5,006 nucleotides of DNA from Treponema sp. (GTDB lineage: Bacteria > Spirochaetota > Spirochaetia > Treponematales > Treponemataceae), in contig DLYJ01000013.1 of the NCBI GenBank assembly GCA_003447785.1, positions 1,133 to 6,138 on the forward strand, given 5' to 3'. Position 1 is the stretch's first letter. Each line of letters opens with the position of its first letter. This document shows positions 1 to 5,006 of this stretch, in pieces. Below the pieces are notes generated by a model that saw only the letters and a list, made by a program, of their open reading frames with translations, did no database searches and was not told where the DNA came from. The position numbers and the translations under genes are program-made.

Positions 1-1032
1 GTTACCAGTGACCAGGAAGACGGTCTTCCACAGGCAGAAATCGTAATCGACCGCGACCGTATGTATGAACTCGGTCTCAACATTTACAGCGTTGGCGGTG
101 AAATCGCCGCAGGAATCAACGGTACGACTGCCAGCCGCTTTACAAAAGACGGTGACGATATCGACGTAGTTGTCCGCCTTGCAGAAAAAGACAAGACTAA
201 ACTTGCAGACCTTGATTTGATTAACGTTGTTAACAGCCAGGGACAGAGAATTCCGCTTTCAAGCTTTGCTCACTACAAAGAGACTAAGGCTCCGGTAACA
301 ATCTATCGCGAAAACCAGGCCCGCGTAATTCACGTAACTGCAAATCCTGTAACTGGTCTTTCTCTTGATAAGGTTCAGTCCGGAATTACGAAACTTATTG
401 AAGACAACATTCCAAAAGATGAAAAAGTAACAATCGGAGTTTCCGGTGCTTTTGAAGACATGATGGAAGCAGTTGTAAACTTTGGTTTGATTATCATCAT
501 GGCAGCTATTCTCGTATTTGTTGTAATGGCCAGCCAGTTTGAATCGCTGATTGACCCGTTCATCGTTATTCTGACAATTCCACTGTCATTTATCGGTGTC
601 ATGGCAATCTATGCAATTACAAGAAACCAGCTCAACGTAATCACAATTATGGGTCTTCTCGTACTTGTGGGAACAATTGTAAACAACGGTATCGTACTTG
701 TAGACTATACAAACCTTTTGCGTAAACGTGGTTATGAACTTGAAGAAGCATGTATTGAAGCAGCCCGCAACCGTCTGCGACCGATTTTGATGTCAACTTT
801 GACAACAGTAATTTCGCTCGCTCCAATGGCATTCTTCCCTGGCGAAGGTTCTCAGTCAATGCAGCCAATCTCCCTCACCGTATTTGGCGGTATGACATTC
901 GGTTCTTTGATGACCTTGTTCCTTATGCCTACAATTTATTACATTATCAATAACCGCCGTCTCAGGAAGGCAGCTAAAAAAGCAGAAAAAGCAAAGGCTC
1001 TGGAAGCAAAACGCGCTGAACAGGCTGAATAA
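1..1032 (+). CDS. RND family efflux permease (AcrB/HAE-like), C-terminal part; 5' end outside window
   Basis: Inner-membrane proton-driven pump subunit, which in this family works with a periplasmic adaptor and an outer-membrane channel. The frame is open from base 1, so 343 residues are visible, about the last third of a usual 1000-1050-residue protein; the ATG at 61 is internal. Residues 1 to about 95 look like the second docking subdomain (AEIVIDRDRMYELGL), followed by a porter subdomain (RENQARVIHVTANP). Five hydrophobic segments match TM8-TM12 at about 160-180, 186-207, 212-235, 260-280 and 290-316. The TM10 motif VNNGIVLVDY has Asn where AcrB has its relay Lys940, as in many non-AcrB HAE pumps; the loop RLRPILMSTLTT is typical and keeps the TM11 Arg. 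The protein ends in a charged Lys/Ala/Glu tail (318-343) that should be cytoplasmic. Substrate cannot be told. The family call is very sure. Adaptor and channel genes are probably upstream, unseen. Confidence 0.96.
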   Translation, partial: VTSDQEDGLPQAEIVIDRDRMYELGLNIYSVGGEIAAGINGTTASRFTKDGDDIDVVVRLAEKDKTKLADLDLINVVNSQGQRIPLSSFAHYKETKAPVTIYRENQARVIHVTANPVTGLSLDKVQSGITKLIEDNIPKDEKVTIGVSGAFEDMMEAVVNFGLIIIMAAILVFVVMASQFESLIDPFIVILTIPLSFIGVMAIYAITRNQLNVITIMGLLVLVGTIVNNGIVLVDYTNLLRKRGYELEEACIEAARNRLRPILMSTLTTVISLAPMAFFPGEGSQSMQPISLTVFGGMTFGSLMTLFLMPTIYYIINNRRLRKAAKKAEKAKALEAKRAEQAE

Positions 1033-1037
1033 GGAGG
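1032..1037 (+). promoter_or_regulatory. Shine-Dalgarno site of the PG0541-like gene
   Basis: AGGAGG overlaps the last base of the pump stop codon and lies 6 bases before the ATG at 1044. It fixes the start of the 114-residue protein and indicates translation on the same mRNA as the pump. Confidence 0.85.
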
Positions 1038-1043
1038 ACTAAT

Positions 1044-1388
1044 ATGGCAATTAACGAAAAAAGCAAAAGAAACGACGTAAGATTTGCACCGGCCGGAAAA
1101 CTCCTCCGTGTAGAAATGATTTTTACACAGGCCCTCGAGGAGGACTTTCTTGAAGCCTTTAAAGAACACAAGGTAGCAGGGCGCTACACAAAACTTGCAA
1201 ACGTAATGGGCGCCGGATACTCAAATCCGTGTCTTGGAGATGCAATCTGGCCGCAGTTGAATATGATGTACATCGTATACTGCAGCCAGGATGAAGCAGA
1301 AAAAATCAAGGACATCGTGTGGTATTTGCGCGACAAATACCGCACCGAAGGAATTGCCTGCTTTATCAGTAACGCAGAAGAGGTATAA
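1044..1388 (+). CDS. PG0541-family transporter-associated protein (PII-like fold)
   Basis: Small cytoplasmic protein of 114 residues resembling the PG0541 family, named after the Porphyromonas gingivalis gene that follows an RND pump operon. Members are compact alpha/beta proteins thought to share the ferredoxin-like fold of GlnB/PII signal proteins; their biochemical role is not known. Seen here: a first strand at about 20-28 (LLRVEMIFTQAL), a glycine-rich turn (NVMGAGYSNP, 53-62), the hallmark G-x3-WP-x2-N (G65, W69, P70, N73), a strand at 74-80, a helix at 83-99 and a last strand at 103-109. It carries about 20 extra polar residues before the first strand. No signal peptide or membrane segment. 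It starts 11 bases after the pump gene and ends 2 bases before the kinase-like gene, so it is surely co-transcribed. A role as pump regulator is inference from context. Family call from motif memory, fairly sure. Confidence 0.8.
   Translation: MAINEKSKRNDVRFAPAGKLLRVEMIFTQALEEDFLEAFKEHKVAGRYTKLANVMGAGYSNPCLGDAIWPQLNMMYIVYCSQDEAEKIKDIVWYLRDKYRTEGIACFISNAEEV
1377..1383 (+). promoter_or_regulatory. Shine-Dalgarno site of the kinase-like gene
   Basis: GAAGAGG inside the last codons of the PG0541-like gene, 7 bases before the ATG at 1391. With a 2-base gap between stop and start, it suggests translational coupling of the two genes. Confidence 0.65.
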
Positions 1389-1390
1389 AA

Positions 1391-2311
1391 ATGGCCATAC
1401 TGACTTTTACAAGACAGCCGGGTTCAATTGGCGACGAAATCGGCATGATGATTGCCCGCCGCTTGGGCTACACTTTTTTTGACAGAAAAGAAATTGAAAA
1501 GCGAATCATTGACAAAGGTTTTCCTCTTGATAAGTTCAGGAAGTATGATGAGCGCAAACCGAGATTTTTTGACAACTTTGACCGCGACCGTGATGAATAC
1601 CTGAATTATCTGCAGAAGGTAATTTATGAAATGGCCAAGCAGAATAACTGTGTAATCGTAGGACGCGGTGCATTTCTGTTTTTGTCAGGAGTGGAGAACC
1701 ATGTAGCTTTGCGCTTTGTTTCATCGGATAAGGACCGCCTTGCCCACATAAAGGAGACTCAAAACATTACCGATGACAAACAGGCGCAGAAGTGGATGGA
1801 AGACGCTGATAAAAGACAGGCTTCATTCTACAAAAGTTATTTTAAGTACAACCTGATTGACCATAATGCGATTCACGCGACGGTAAATACATCTCTGGTT
1901 CCACCGGAGATGCTTACAGACATGCTTGTTGCCGGAATCAAAAACAATGTCACGCCGGAAATTGAAAAGATTGGCGAAAGCCGCGTAGATGAACTGATTC
2001 TTGCCCAGGAAGTTACAACAAAAATCGTTACCGAACACAAACTCCCGATTGATGAATTGTGGGTTCGTGTTGACGGCAAAACCATGCAGTTGTACGGACT
2101 GACTGCTTCATCCGCAACAGTTGAACGGGCAATTACGATTATCAACACTGATTTCCCGGGCTACGATGTTCATTCCTTTGTACGCTGCGTCCAGGACTTC
2201 CGCAACAGCGGAAGACAGATCCTTTCGGATAAGTTTCACAAACTGAGCGAAATAAGCGATAAAGCTAGTGAATTCAACGAAAAAATGAGCGAAAAACTTA
2301 AGTCTTACTAA
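1391..2311 (+). CDS. Cytidylate-kinase-like protein with a C-terminal BON-like domain
   Basis: 306-residue cytoplasmic protein. Residues 1 to about 185 fit the cytidylate kinase-like family (Pfam Cytidylate_kin2 type): start MAILTFTRQPGSIGDEIG, where relatives usually show SRQYGSGGREIG; YTFFDRKEI (27-35); CVIVGRGAFLFL (87-98); an Arg-containing lid-like stretch DADKRQASFYKSYF (138-151); and a closing VNTSLVPPEMLTDML strand-helix. There is no classical GxxGxGK[ST] loop, which is usual for this family, so nucleotide kinase activity is not proven. Residues about 198-270 resemble a BON domain: a helix, then LWVRVDGKTMQLYGLTAS, then ATVERAITIINTDFPGYDVHSF. The last 30 residues are a charged helix. 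True CMP kinase is normally about 220 residues with a standard P-loop, so this is not simply cmk. It is the last gene of the pump operon and its stop overlaps that of the convergent hydrogenase by 4 bases. Family call good; function unknown. Confidence 0.85.
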   Translation: MAILTFTRQPGSIGDEIGMMIARRLGYTFFDRKEIEKRIIDKGFPLDKFRKYDERKPRFFDNFDRDRDEYLNYLQKVIYEMAKQNNCVIVGRGAFLFLSGVENHVALRFVSSDKDRLAHIKETQNITDDKQAQKWMEDADKRQASFYKSYFKYNLIDHNAIHATVNTSLVPPEMLTDMLVAGIKNNVTPEIEKIGESRVDELILAQEVTTKIVTEHKLPIDELWVRVDGKTMQLYGLTASSATVERAITIINTDFPGYDVHSFVRCVQDFRNSGRQILSDKFHKLSEISDKASEFNEKMSEKLKSY

Positions 2312-3828
2312 TCAATCATCTTGTCTAAATCGCATGGAACCGGTTTTCCGTCCTCTGCAGGGGCGGAGCCGGCATTTGCGTAAATGTTGAGCAGGGATGC
2401 ACCCAGTTTTGGATTTGCCACAACAGCAGGCCCTGCGATACAACCACCTTCACAGCACATAACTTCAATCAGGTTAGGACAGTCAGGCGGTGTGGGAATC
2501 TCACCCGCATTAATCTTTCCGTAATTTTTAAGAACCATCATACCGGCCTTATCCAGACCGTTAATTACAAATGGCCTCAAAATCGAAGCATCCTTTAATC
2601 TGAGTTTTACACTTTCGGCAACTCCGCCGCTCTTGGCAAAGTTTCTTCCCGAAACTGTGGGAAGATAATTTGCAGGGTGTTCAGGAATTTCTGCCTTGGT
2701 AATATCAATATTTTTTGCAACAAAAAGTGCATTCAGGTCTTCGGCAGTCAAAACGTAATCTACTTCTTTATAGTCATAGCCTTCCCGGCGTTTTGCAAGA
2801 CAGGGGCCGATAAATACGGTAATACAATCCGGGTCCTGGACTTTTGCAATATACGAGTTATAAACCATCGGGCTCTTTGTATCACTGATACAGCCTTTAA
2901 GTTCAGGAACGTGGATGTTTACGGCGCGTACATAGGCCGGACAGCAGCTTGTTGTCATCATTTTGTCGCCGCGTTCCATGCGCTCTTCAAATTCAATTGC
3001 TTCGTTGTCAGCAGTAATGTCTGCCCCGATGGCAACTTCCCATACCTTGGAAAAGCCAGCCTGCATCATTGCGCCTTCAAGCTGGCCCGGTTTTGCACGG
3101 AACTGTGCGCCGATTGCAGGAGCGTACATTGCAACAACCTTGTCCCCTGCCATGATGTGTTTGATTACATCCAGAAGCTGGCTCTTGCCCATCATCGCAC
3201 TGAACGGACAGCTGCTCATGCACTTTCCGCAGAAAATACATTTATCATAGTCGATGGTTTCGTGGCCGTCAGGTCCCTTACTAATTGCTCCAACAGGACA
3301 AACTTCCTCGCACGGAACAGATGTTTTGATAATTGCGTGGTAAGGACAGTTCTGGGCGCAAAGACCGCAGTTGATACATTTTTCAGGGTCAATTTTTGCC
3401 CGGTGGTTGATTACATTAATCGCCTTTTTTGGGCAGTTCATCATACAAGGGCGTGCAAGACAACCCTGGCATGCGTCTGTGGGAAAGTAATGAACTTTCT
3501 GGCAGGCATTGCATGCTTTATGAATTACTGTAAGCATCGGCCAGGTCGGACTTTCACGGTCCAGAGCGGCTTTTGCGTAATCTGAAAGTGGTTTGGATTC
3601 ATCAAAATCATCAATTGAGTGGCCCATATTGGCTCCGATTCGAATTCGAATAATGCTTCGGTCTTCGTCAAGGTTGTTTCTGATTGGAACAGAACCGTCA
3701 GGAATTAAATCGAAAGGAATTTTTTCAAGCTCGTTGTTGTCACAGAGCTTGCCCTCGAGCTGGAGTTTTGCAAGTGTAATGAGAATGTTTCTTTTGAGCT
3801 CGGCGGCGTGATTGTTCAGATTAAGCAT
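2308..3828 (-). CDS. Monomeric [FeFe]-hydrogenase, group B type
   Basis: Iron-only hydrogenase of 506 residues that interconverts protons and H2 at an H-cluster, probably with ferredoxin as partner; cytoplasmic, no signal peptide. Cysteines in order: CNAC (106, 109); C120, C123, C128, C132 (CQGCLARPCMMNCP); C151, C154, C157, C161 (CINCGLCAQNCP); C173, C177 (CEEVCP); C197, C200, C203, C207 (CIFCGKCMSSCP). These suggest three or more [4Fe-4S] clusters. H-cluster motifs: TSCCPAYV (C295 proton-path Cys, C296 ligand), FIGPCLAKRRE (C343 ligand, K346, E349) and EVMCCEGGC (C459, C463 ligands). GPCLAKR instead of MPCTAKK, and APAIGAQF, point to group B (CpIII-like) rather than group A. All catalytic residues are present, so it should be active once matured by HydE/F/G, not in this window. 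The start is set by GAGG 7 bases upstream. Stand-alone, divergent from the methyltransferase. The physiological role of group B enzymes is poorly known. Confidence 0.94.
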   Translation of the reverse strand: MLNLNNHAAELKRNILITLAKLQLEGKLCDNNELEKIPFDLIPDGSVPIRNNLDEDRSIIRIRIGANMGHSIDDFDESKPLSDYAKAALDRESPTWPMLTVIHKACNACQKVHYFPTDACQGCLARPCMMNCPKKAINVINHRAKIDPEKCINCGLCAQNCPYHAIIKTSVPCEEVCPVGAISKGPDGHETIDYDKCIFCGKCMSSCPFSAMMGKSQLLDVIKHIMAGDKVVAMYAPAIGAQFRAKPGQLEGAMMQAGFSKVWEVAIGADITADNEAIEFEERMERGDKMMTTSCCPAYVRAVNIHVPELKGCISDTKSPMVYNSYIAKVQDPDCITVFIGPCLAKRREGYDYKEVDYVLTAEDLNALFVAKNIDITKAEIPEHPANYLPTVSGRNFAKSGGVAESVKLRLKDASILRPFVINGLDKAGMMVLKNYGKINAGEIPTPPDCPNLIEVMCCEGGCIAGPAVVANPKLGASLLNIYANAGSAPAEDGKPVPCDLDKMID

Positions 3829-3835
3829 AAAGGTA

Positions 3836-3839
3836 CCTC
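3836..3839 (-). promoter_or_regulatory. Shine-Dalgarno site of the hydrogenase gene
   Basis: On the - strand the sequence reads TGAGGTACCTTT directly before the ATG at 3828, giving GAGG with a 7-base spacing. It supports the chosen hydrogenase start. Confidence 0.65.
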
Positions 3840-3892
3840 AGTTTAAGCTTATTGAATGATAAAAAAAACGGTGTAGTTATATTTTAATTGAA

Positions 3893-3933
3893 CAACGAAG
3901 AGTAATAAAGATATGAATAATAATTTTTCGTTG
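3893..3933. repeat. 7-base inverted repeat between the divergent genes
   Basis: CAACGAA at 3893-3899 and its exact reverse complement TTCGTTG at 3927-3933, separated by 27 bases and about 34 bases centre to centre, roughly three helical turns. The right arm overlaps the shared TTGCAA -35 element. The arrangement suits two operator half-sites, but a 7-base match in 137 bases can occur by chance, and I recognise no known regulator site. Confidence 0.3.
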
Positions 3934-3936
3934 CAA
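3908..3936 (-). promoter_or_regulatory. Candidate leftward promoter of the hydrogenase gene
   Basis: On the - strand TTGCAA (3936-3931) is followed by 17 bases and TATCTT (3913-3908), which matches 4 of 6 bases of the -10 consensus. Predicted transcript start is near 3901, leaving about 72 bases of leader. TTGCAA is the same palindromic hexamer used by the rightward promoter. A second possible -10, TATAAC at 3881-3876, has only a poor -35 (TTACTC). In such A+T-rich sequence either may be chance, so this is tentative. Confidence 0.35.
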
Positions 3937-3958
3937 AATCAGAAATTCCACATATAAT
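3931..3958 (+). promoter_or_regulatory. Sigma70-like promoter of the methyltransferase gene
   Basis: TTGCAA (3931-3936), a 16-base spacer and a perfect TATAAT (3953-3958). Only 7 bases separate the -10 box from the ATG at 3966, so transcription should start at or within a base or two of the start codon, giving a leaderless mRNA. No Shine-Dalgarno sequence is present in the gap, consistent with this. Confidence 0.65.
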
Positions 3959-3965
3959 ATTTATT

Positions 3966-4694
3966 ATGGAAATAAATCAGAACATAGCCGAGTACTATGA
4001 TGAGTTATATCCAGTTACTGAAGAACAAAAACGTTTTTATGAGGAAAGAGTTAAGAAATATTCTGCGCCGGTTAAATTTTTAAGAATCGGATGTGGAACA
4101 GGTACTTTTGAACATAATCTTGCCCGTGAAGGTTTTGATGTTACTGGATTAGAAACCAGTACTGAATTACTGGAATCTGCAAACAGAAAAAGAAGAACTC
4201 AACTTATGGCAGTGCGCTACTTTCAGATGTCTTCACTGGAAATGAGCCGCTTTCTGGGCCGTAACTTCTACGATATTATTTCAATTCTCGACAACCGTGT
4301 TCTGTTTATCCGCGACGAAGTGTTTCTGGCAAAGTTTTTTTATGACTGCCACGAACTTTTGCGCCAAAACGGCTGCATGATTTTAACCGCCCCAAATTTT
4401 GACCTTTATCCTGACAAAACAAAAATCGTACTTCCGGAAAGAAAGAGCATACGTGCCATGCTAACAACAACAATCAGCCTAAAAAATGACCAGATGCTGA
4501 TGGACCAGAAACTGGAAACAGGGAACGGTCGCCGTCTGACAATAACAGAAGACGCACCGGTAAATCTGATTACAAAGGAGCAGATTCAAAAAGGAGCAAA
4601 AGAGGCAGGCTTTACAAGTGTTGATTTTTTTGCGGATTTTGAATTGAATCCATTAACCGAATCAAGCGAAAATATTCTTGCCGTTATCAGTTAA
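3966..4694 (+). CDS. Class I SAM-dependent methyltransferase, substrate unknown
   Basis: 242-residue cytoplasmic protein with the Rossmann-type methyltransferase pattern. Motif I is FLRIGCGTGTFEHNLA (38-53), with Gly-rich loop 42-46; the residue before it is Arg40, where most relatives have Asp or Glu. Strand 2 ends in the acidic residue expected to bind the SAM ribose (VTGLETS, E63). FYDIISILDNRVLFI (101-115) fits motif IV, and LLRQNGCMILTAPN (131-144) is the usual strand 5 region. The C-terminal part (150-242) is a beta-rich cap of the kind that sets substrate choice; I cannot name the substrate. The N-terminus IAEYYDELYP is typical of the family, which supports the ATG at 3966 although no Shine-Dalgarno precedes it. 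The gene stands alone behind its own promoter, divergent from the hydrogenase, and overlaps the RicT-like gene by 8 bases tail to tail. Fold call sure; function open. Confidence 0.87.
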   Translation: MEINQNIAEYYDELYPVTEEQKRFYEERVKKYSAPVKFLRIGCGTGTFEHNLAREGFDVTGLETSTELLESANRKRRTQLMAVRYFQMSSLEMSRFLGRNFYDIISILDNRVLFIRDEVFLAKFFYDCHELLRQNGCMILTAPNFDLYPDKTKIVLPERKSIRAMLTTTISLKNDQMLMDQKLETGNGRRLTITEDAPVNLITKEQIQKGAKEAGFTSVDFFADFELNPLTESSENILAVIS

Positions 4695-5006
4695 CTTTCC
4701 AGTGATTTCCGCCTTCACGGACAAAGCGTTTTGCAGGAATTTCAAGTAAACGTCCGTCTTCACCCAGCATTTTAATCATCATAGTGAGCGGATTAACGTC
4801 CGTAATCCTGAAATTTGTTCCGTCGTAGAAGATATGTACGCCTTCGTTTGGAAGAGACTTTCTTGCTTCCGAATACCACTTGAATTCATAACTCAAACAG
4901 CACAAGAGTCTTCCGCACTGTCCTGAGATTTTCATTGAATTAAGGGAAAGGTTCTGGTCTTTGGCCATCCTGATGGAAACGGGAGGAAGCCTGTCGCAGA
5001 TTGAGT
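4687..5006 (-). CDS. ricT: RicT/YaaT-like PSP1-domain protein, C-terminal part; 5' end outside window
   Basis: The last 105 codons of a PSP1 C-terminal domain protein. The frame stays open upstream of the ATG at 4968 to the window edge, and residues before it (SICDRLPPVSIR) continue the family pattern, so that ATG is internal. Diagnostic stretch: PVSIRMAKDQNLSLN, then KISGQCGRLLCCLSYE. In Bacillus subtilis, RicT (YaaT) forms the Y-complex with RicA and RicF, carries Fe-S clusters and assists RNase Y in mRNA maturation; the CGRxxCC cysteines are among those linked to cluster binding. The rest (about 50-105 of the visible part) is a small beta-rich end rich in charged residues with no further cysteine. 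Whether RicA and RicF exist in this organism cannot be seen. The gene converges on the methyltransferase gene, its TGA lying inside that gene's last codons. Family call is very sure; the Y-complex role here is inferred. Confidence 0.92.
   Translation of the reverse strand, partial: SICDRLPPVSIRMAKDQNLSLNSMKISGQCGRLLCCLSYEFKWYSEARKSLPNEGVHIFYDGTNFRITDVNPLTMMIKMLGEDGRLLEIPAKRFVREGGNHWKVN

Noticed and set aside
61..63. ATG as the start of a short 323-residue pump protein.
   Set aside because: The frame is open back to base 1 and the 20 upstream codons continue a typical RND docking-domain sequence, so this Met is internal.
1138..1143. Internal AGGAGG inside the PG0541-like gene as a second translation start.
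   Set aside because: No ATG or GTG follows at a suitable distance in any useful frame; the bases encode Glu-Glu-Asp.
1474..1480. Run of seven T in the kinase-like gene as a programmed or phase-variable frameshift site.
   Set aside because: The run encodes the family-typical Phe-Phe-Asp segment in frame, the downstream frame is intact, and the shifted frame stops at once.
2337..2375. Short inverted segments around GGAACCGGTTTTCC and CTCTGCAGGGGCGGAG as a bidirectional terminator.
   Set aside because: Stems are short or imperfect and no T run follows on either strand; the bases are also coding for the end of the hydrogenase.
2677..3585. A 302-codon open frame on the + strand, cysteine- and phenylalanine-rich.
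   Set aside because: It lies wholly antisense to the hydrogenase gene, whose cysteine motifs are strongly conserved. It has no Shine-Dalgarno sequence and no recognisable domain; its cysteines arise from the reverse complement of Ala/Gly-type codons.
3861..3868. Run of eight A between the divergent genes as a phase-variation tract.
   Set aside because: Such a run is expected in a very A+T-rich spacer; it lies in the putative hydrogenase leader, and nothing else suggests variable length.
3878..3895. TTGTTCAATTAAAAT on the - strand as a Rex-type redox operator before the hydrogenase.
   Set aside because: Only one half (TTGTT) resembles the Rex consensus; the required mirrored TTAACAA-like half is missing.
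3913..3957. A 14-codon upstream open frame before the methyltransferase gene.
   Set aside because: It has no Shine-Dalgarno sequence and lies upstream of the predicted transcript start, overlapping the promoter elements, so it is probably not transcribed.
4966..4968. ATG (- strand) as the start of a 93-residue PSP1 protein.
   Set aside because: The frame continues to the window edge with family-like residues (PPVSIR before MAKDQNL), so the gene is cut by the window rather than short.

Overview
The window looks like a chromosomal segment of an anaerobic, host-associated spirochaete, most likely a Treponema of the gut or rumen type. This is inferred from gene content and signals, not from a database match. 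It carries a monomeric [FeFe]-hydrogenase, an RND pump with a PG0541-type companion gene (also known from Bacteroidota), strong AGGAGG-type ribosome binding sites and a sigma70-like TATAAT box. The last two features argue against Bacteroidota. Genes appear moderate in G+C (roughly mid-40s percent by eye), and the single real intergenic gap is very A+T-rich. I see no RNA genes, mobile elements, CRISPR arrays or disrupted genes.

Left part (1-2311, + strand): three tightly packed genes that look like one operon tail. They are the C-terminal third of an RND efflux permease, a 114-residue PG0541/PII-like transporter-associated protein, and a 306-residue cytidylate-kinase-like protein with an atypical phosphate-binding loop and a BON-like C-terminal domain. 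Gaps are 11 and 2 bases, each gene with its own Shine-Dalgarno sequence.

Middle (2308-3828, - strand): a complete 506-residue [FeFe]-hydrogenase with an N-terminal array of iron-sulfur cysteines and the three H-cluster motifs in the form seen in group B enzymes. It converges on the kinase-like gene with a 4-base overlap and has no partner subunit or maturase beside it.

Intergenic region (3829-3965, 137 bases): a divergent promoter region. A good promoter points right (TTGCAA, 16-base spacer, TATAAT) and places the predicted transcript start almost at the ATG of the methyltransferase gene, which lacks a Shine-Dalgarno sequence, so a leaderless mRNA is likely. TTGCAA is its own reverse complement and could also serve as the -35 of a leftward hydrogenase promoter.

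Right part (3966-5006): a class I SAM-dependent methyltransferase of unknown substrate (+ strand), converging with an 8-base overlap on the C-terminal part of a RicT/YaaT (PSP1-domain) gene on the - strand that runs off the window.

Most of the window is ordinary housekeeping and accessory metabolism. No clearly new system stands out. The points most worth checking are the kinase-BON fusion behind an efflux pump, the leaderless and possibly shared-(-35) divergent promoter, and an extra cysteine next to an H-cluster ligand.
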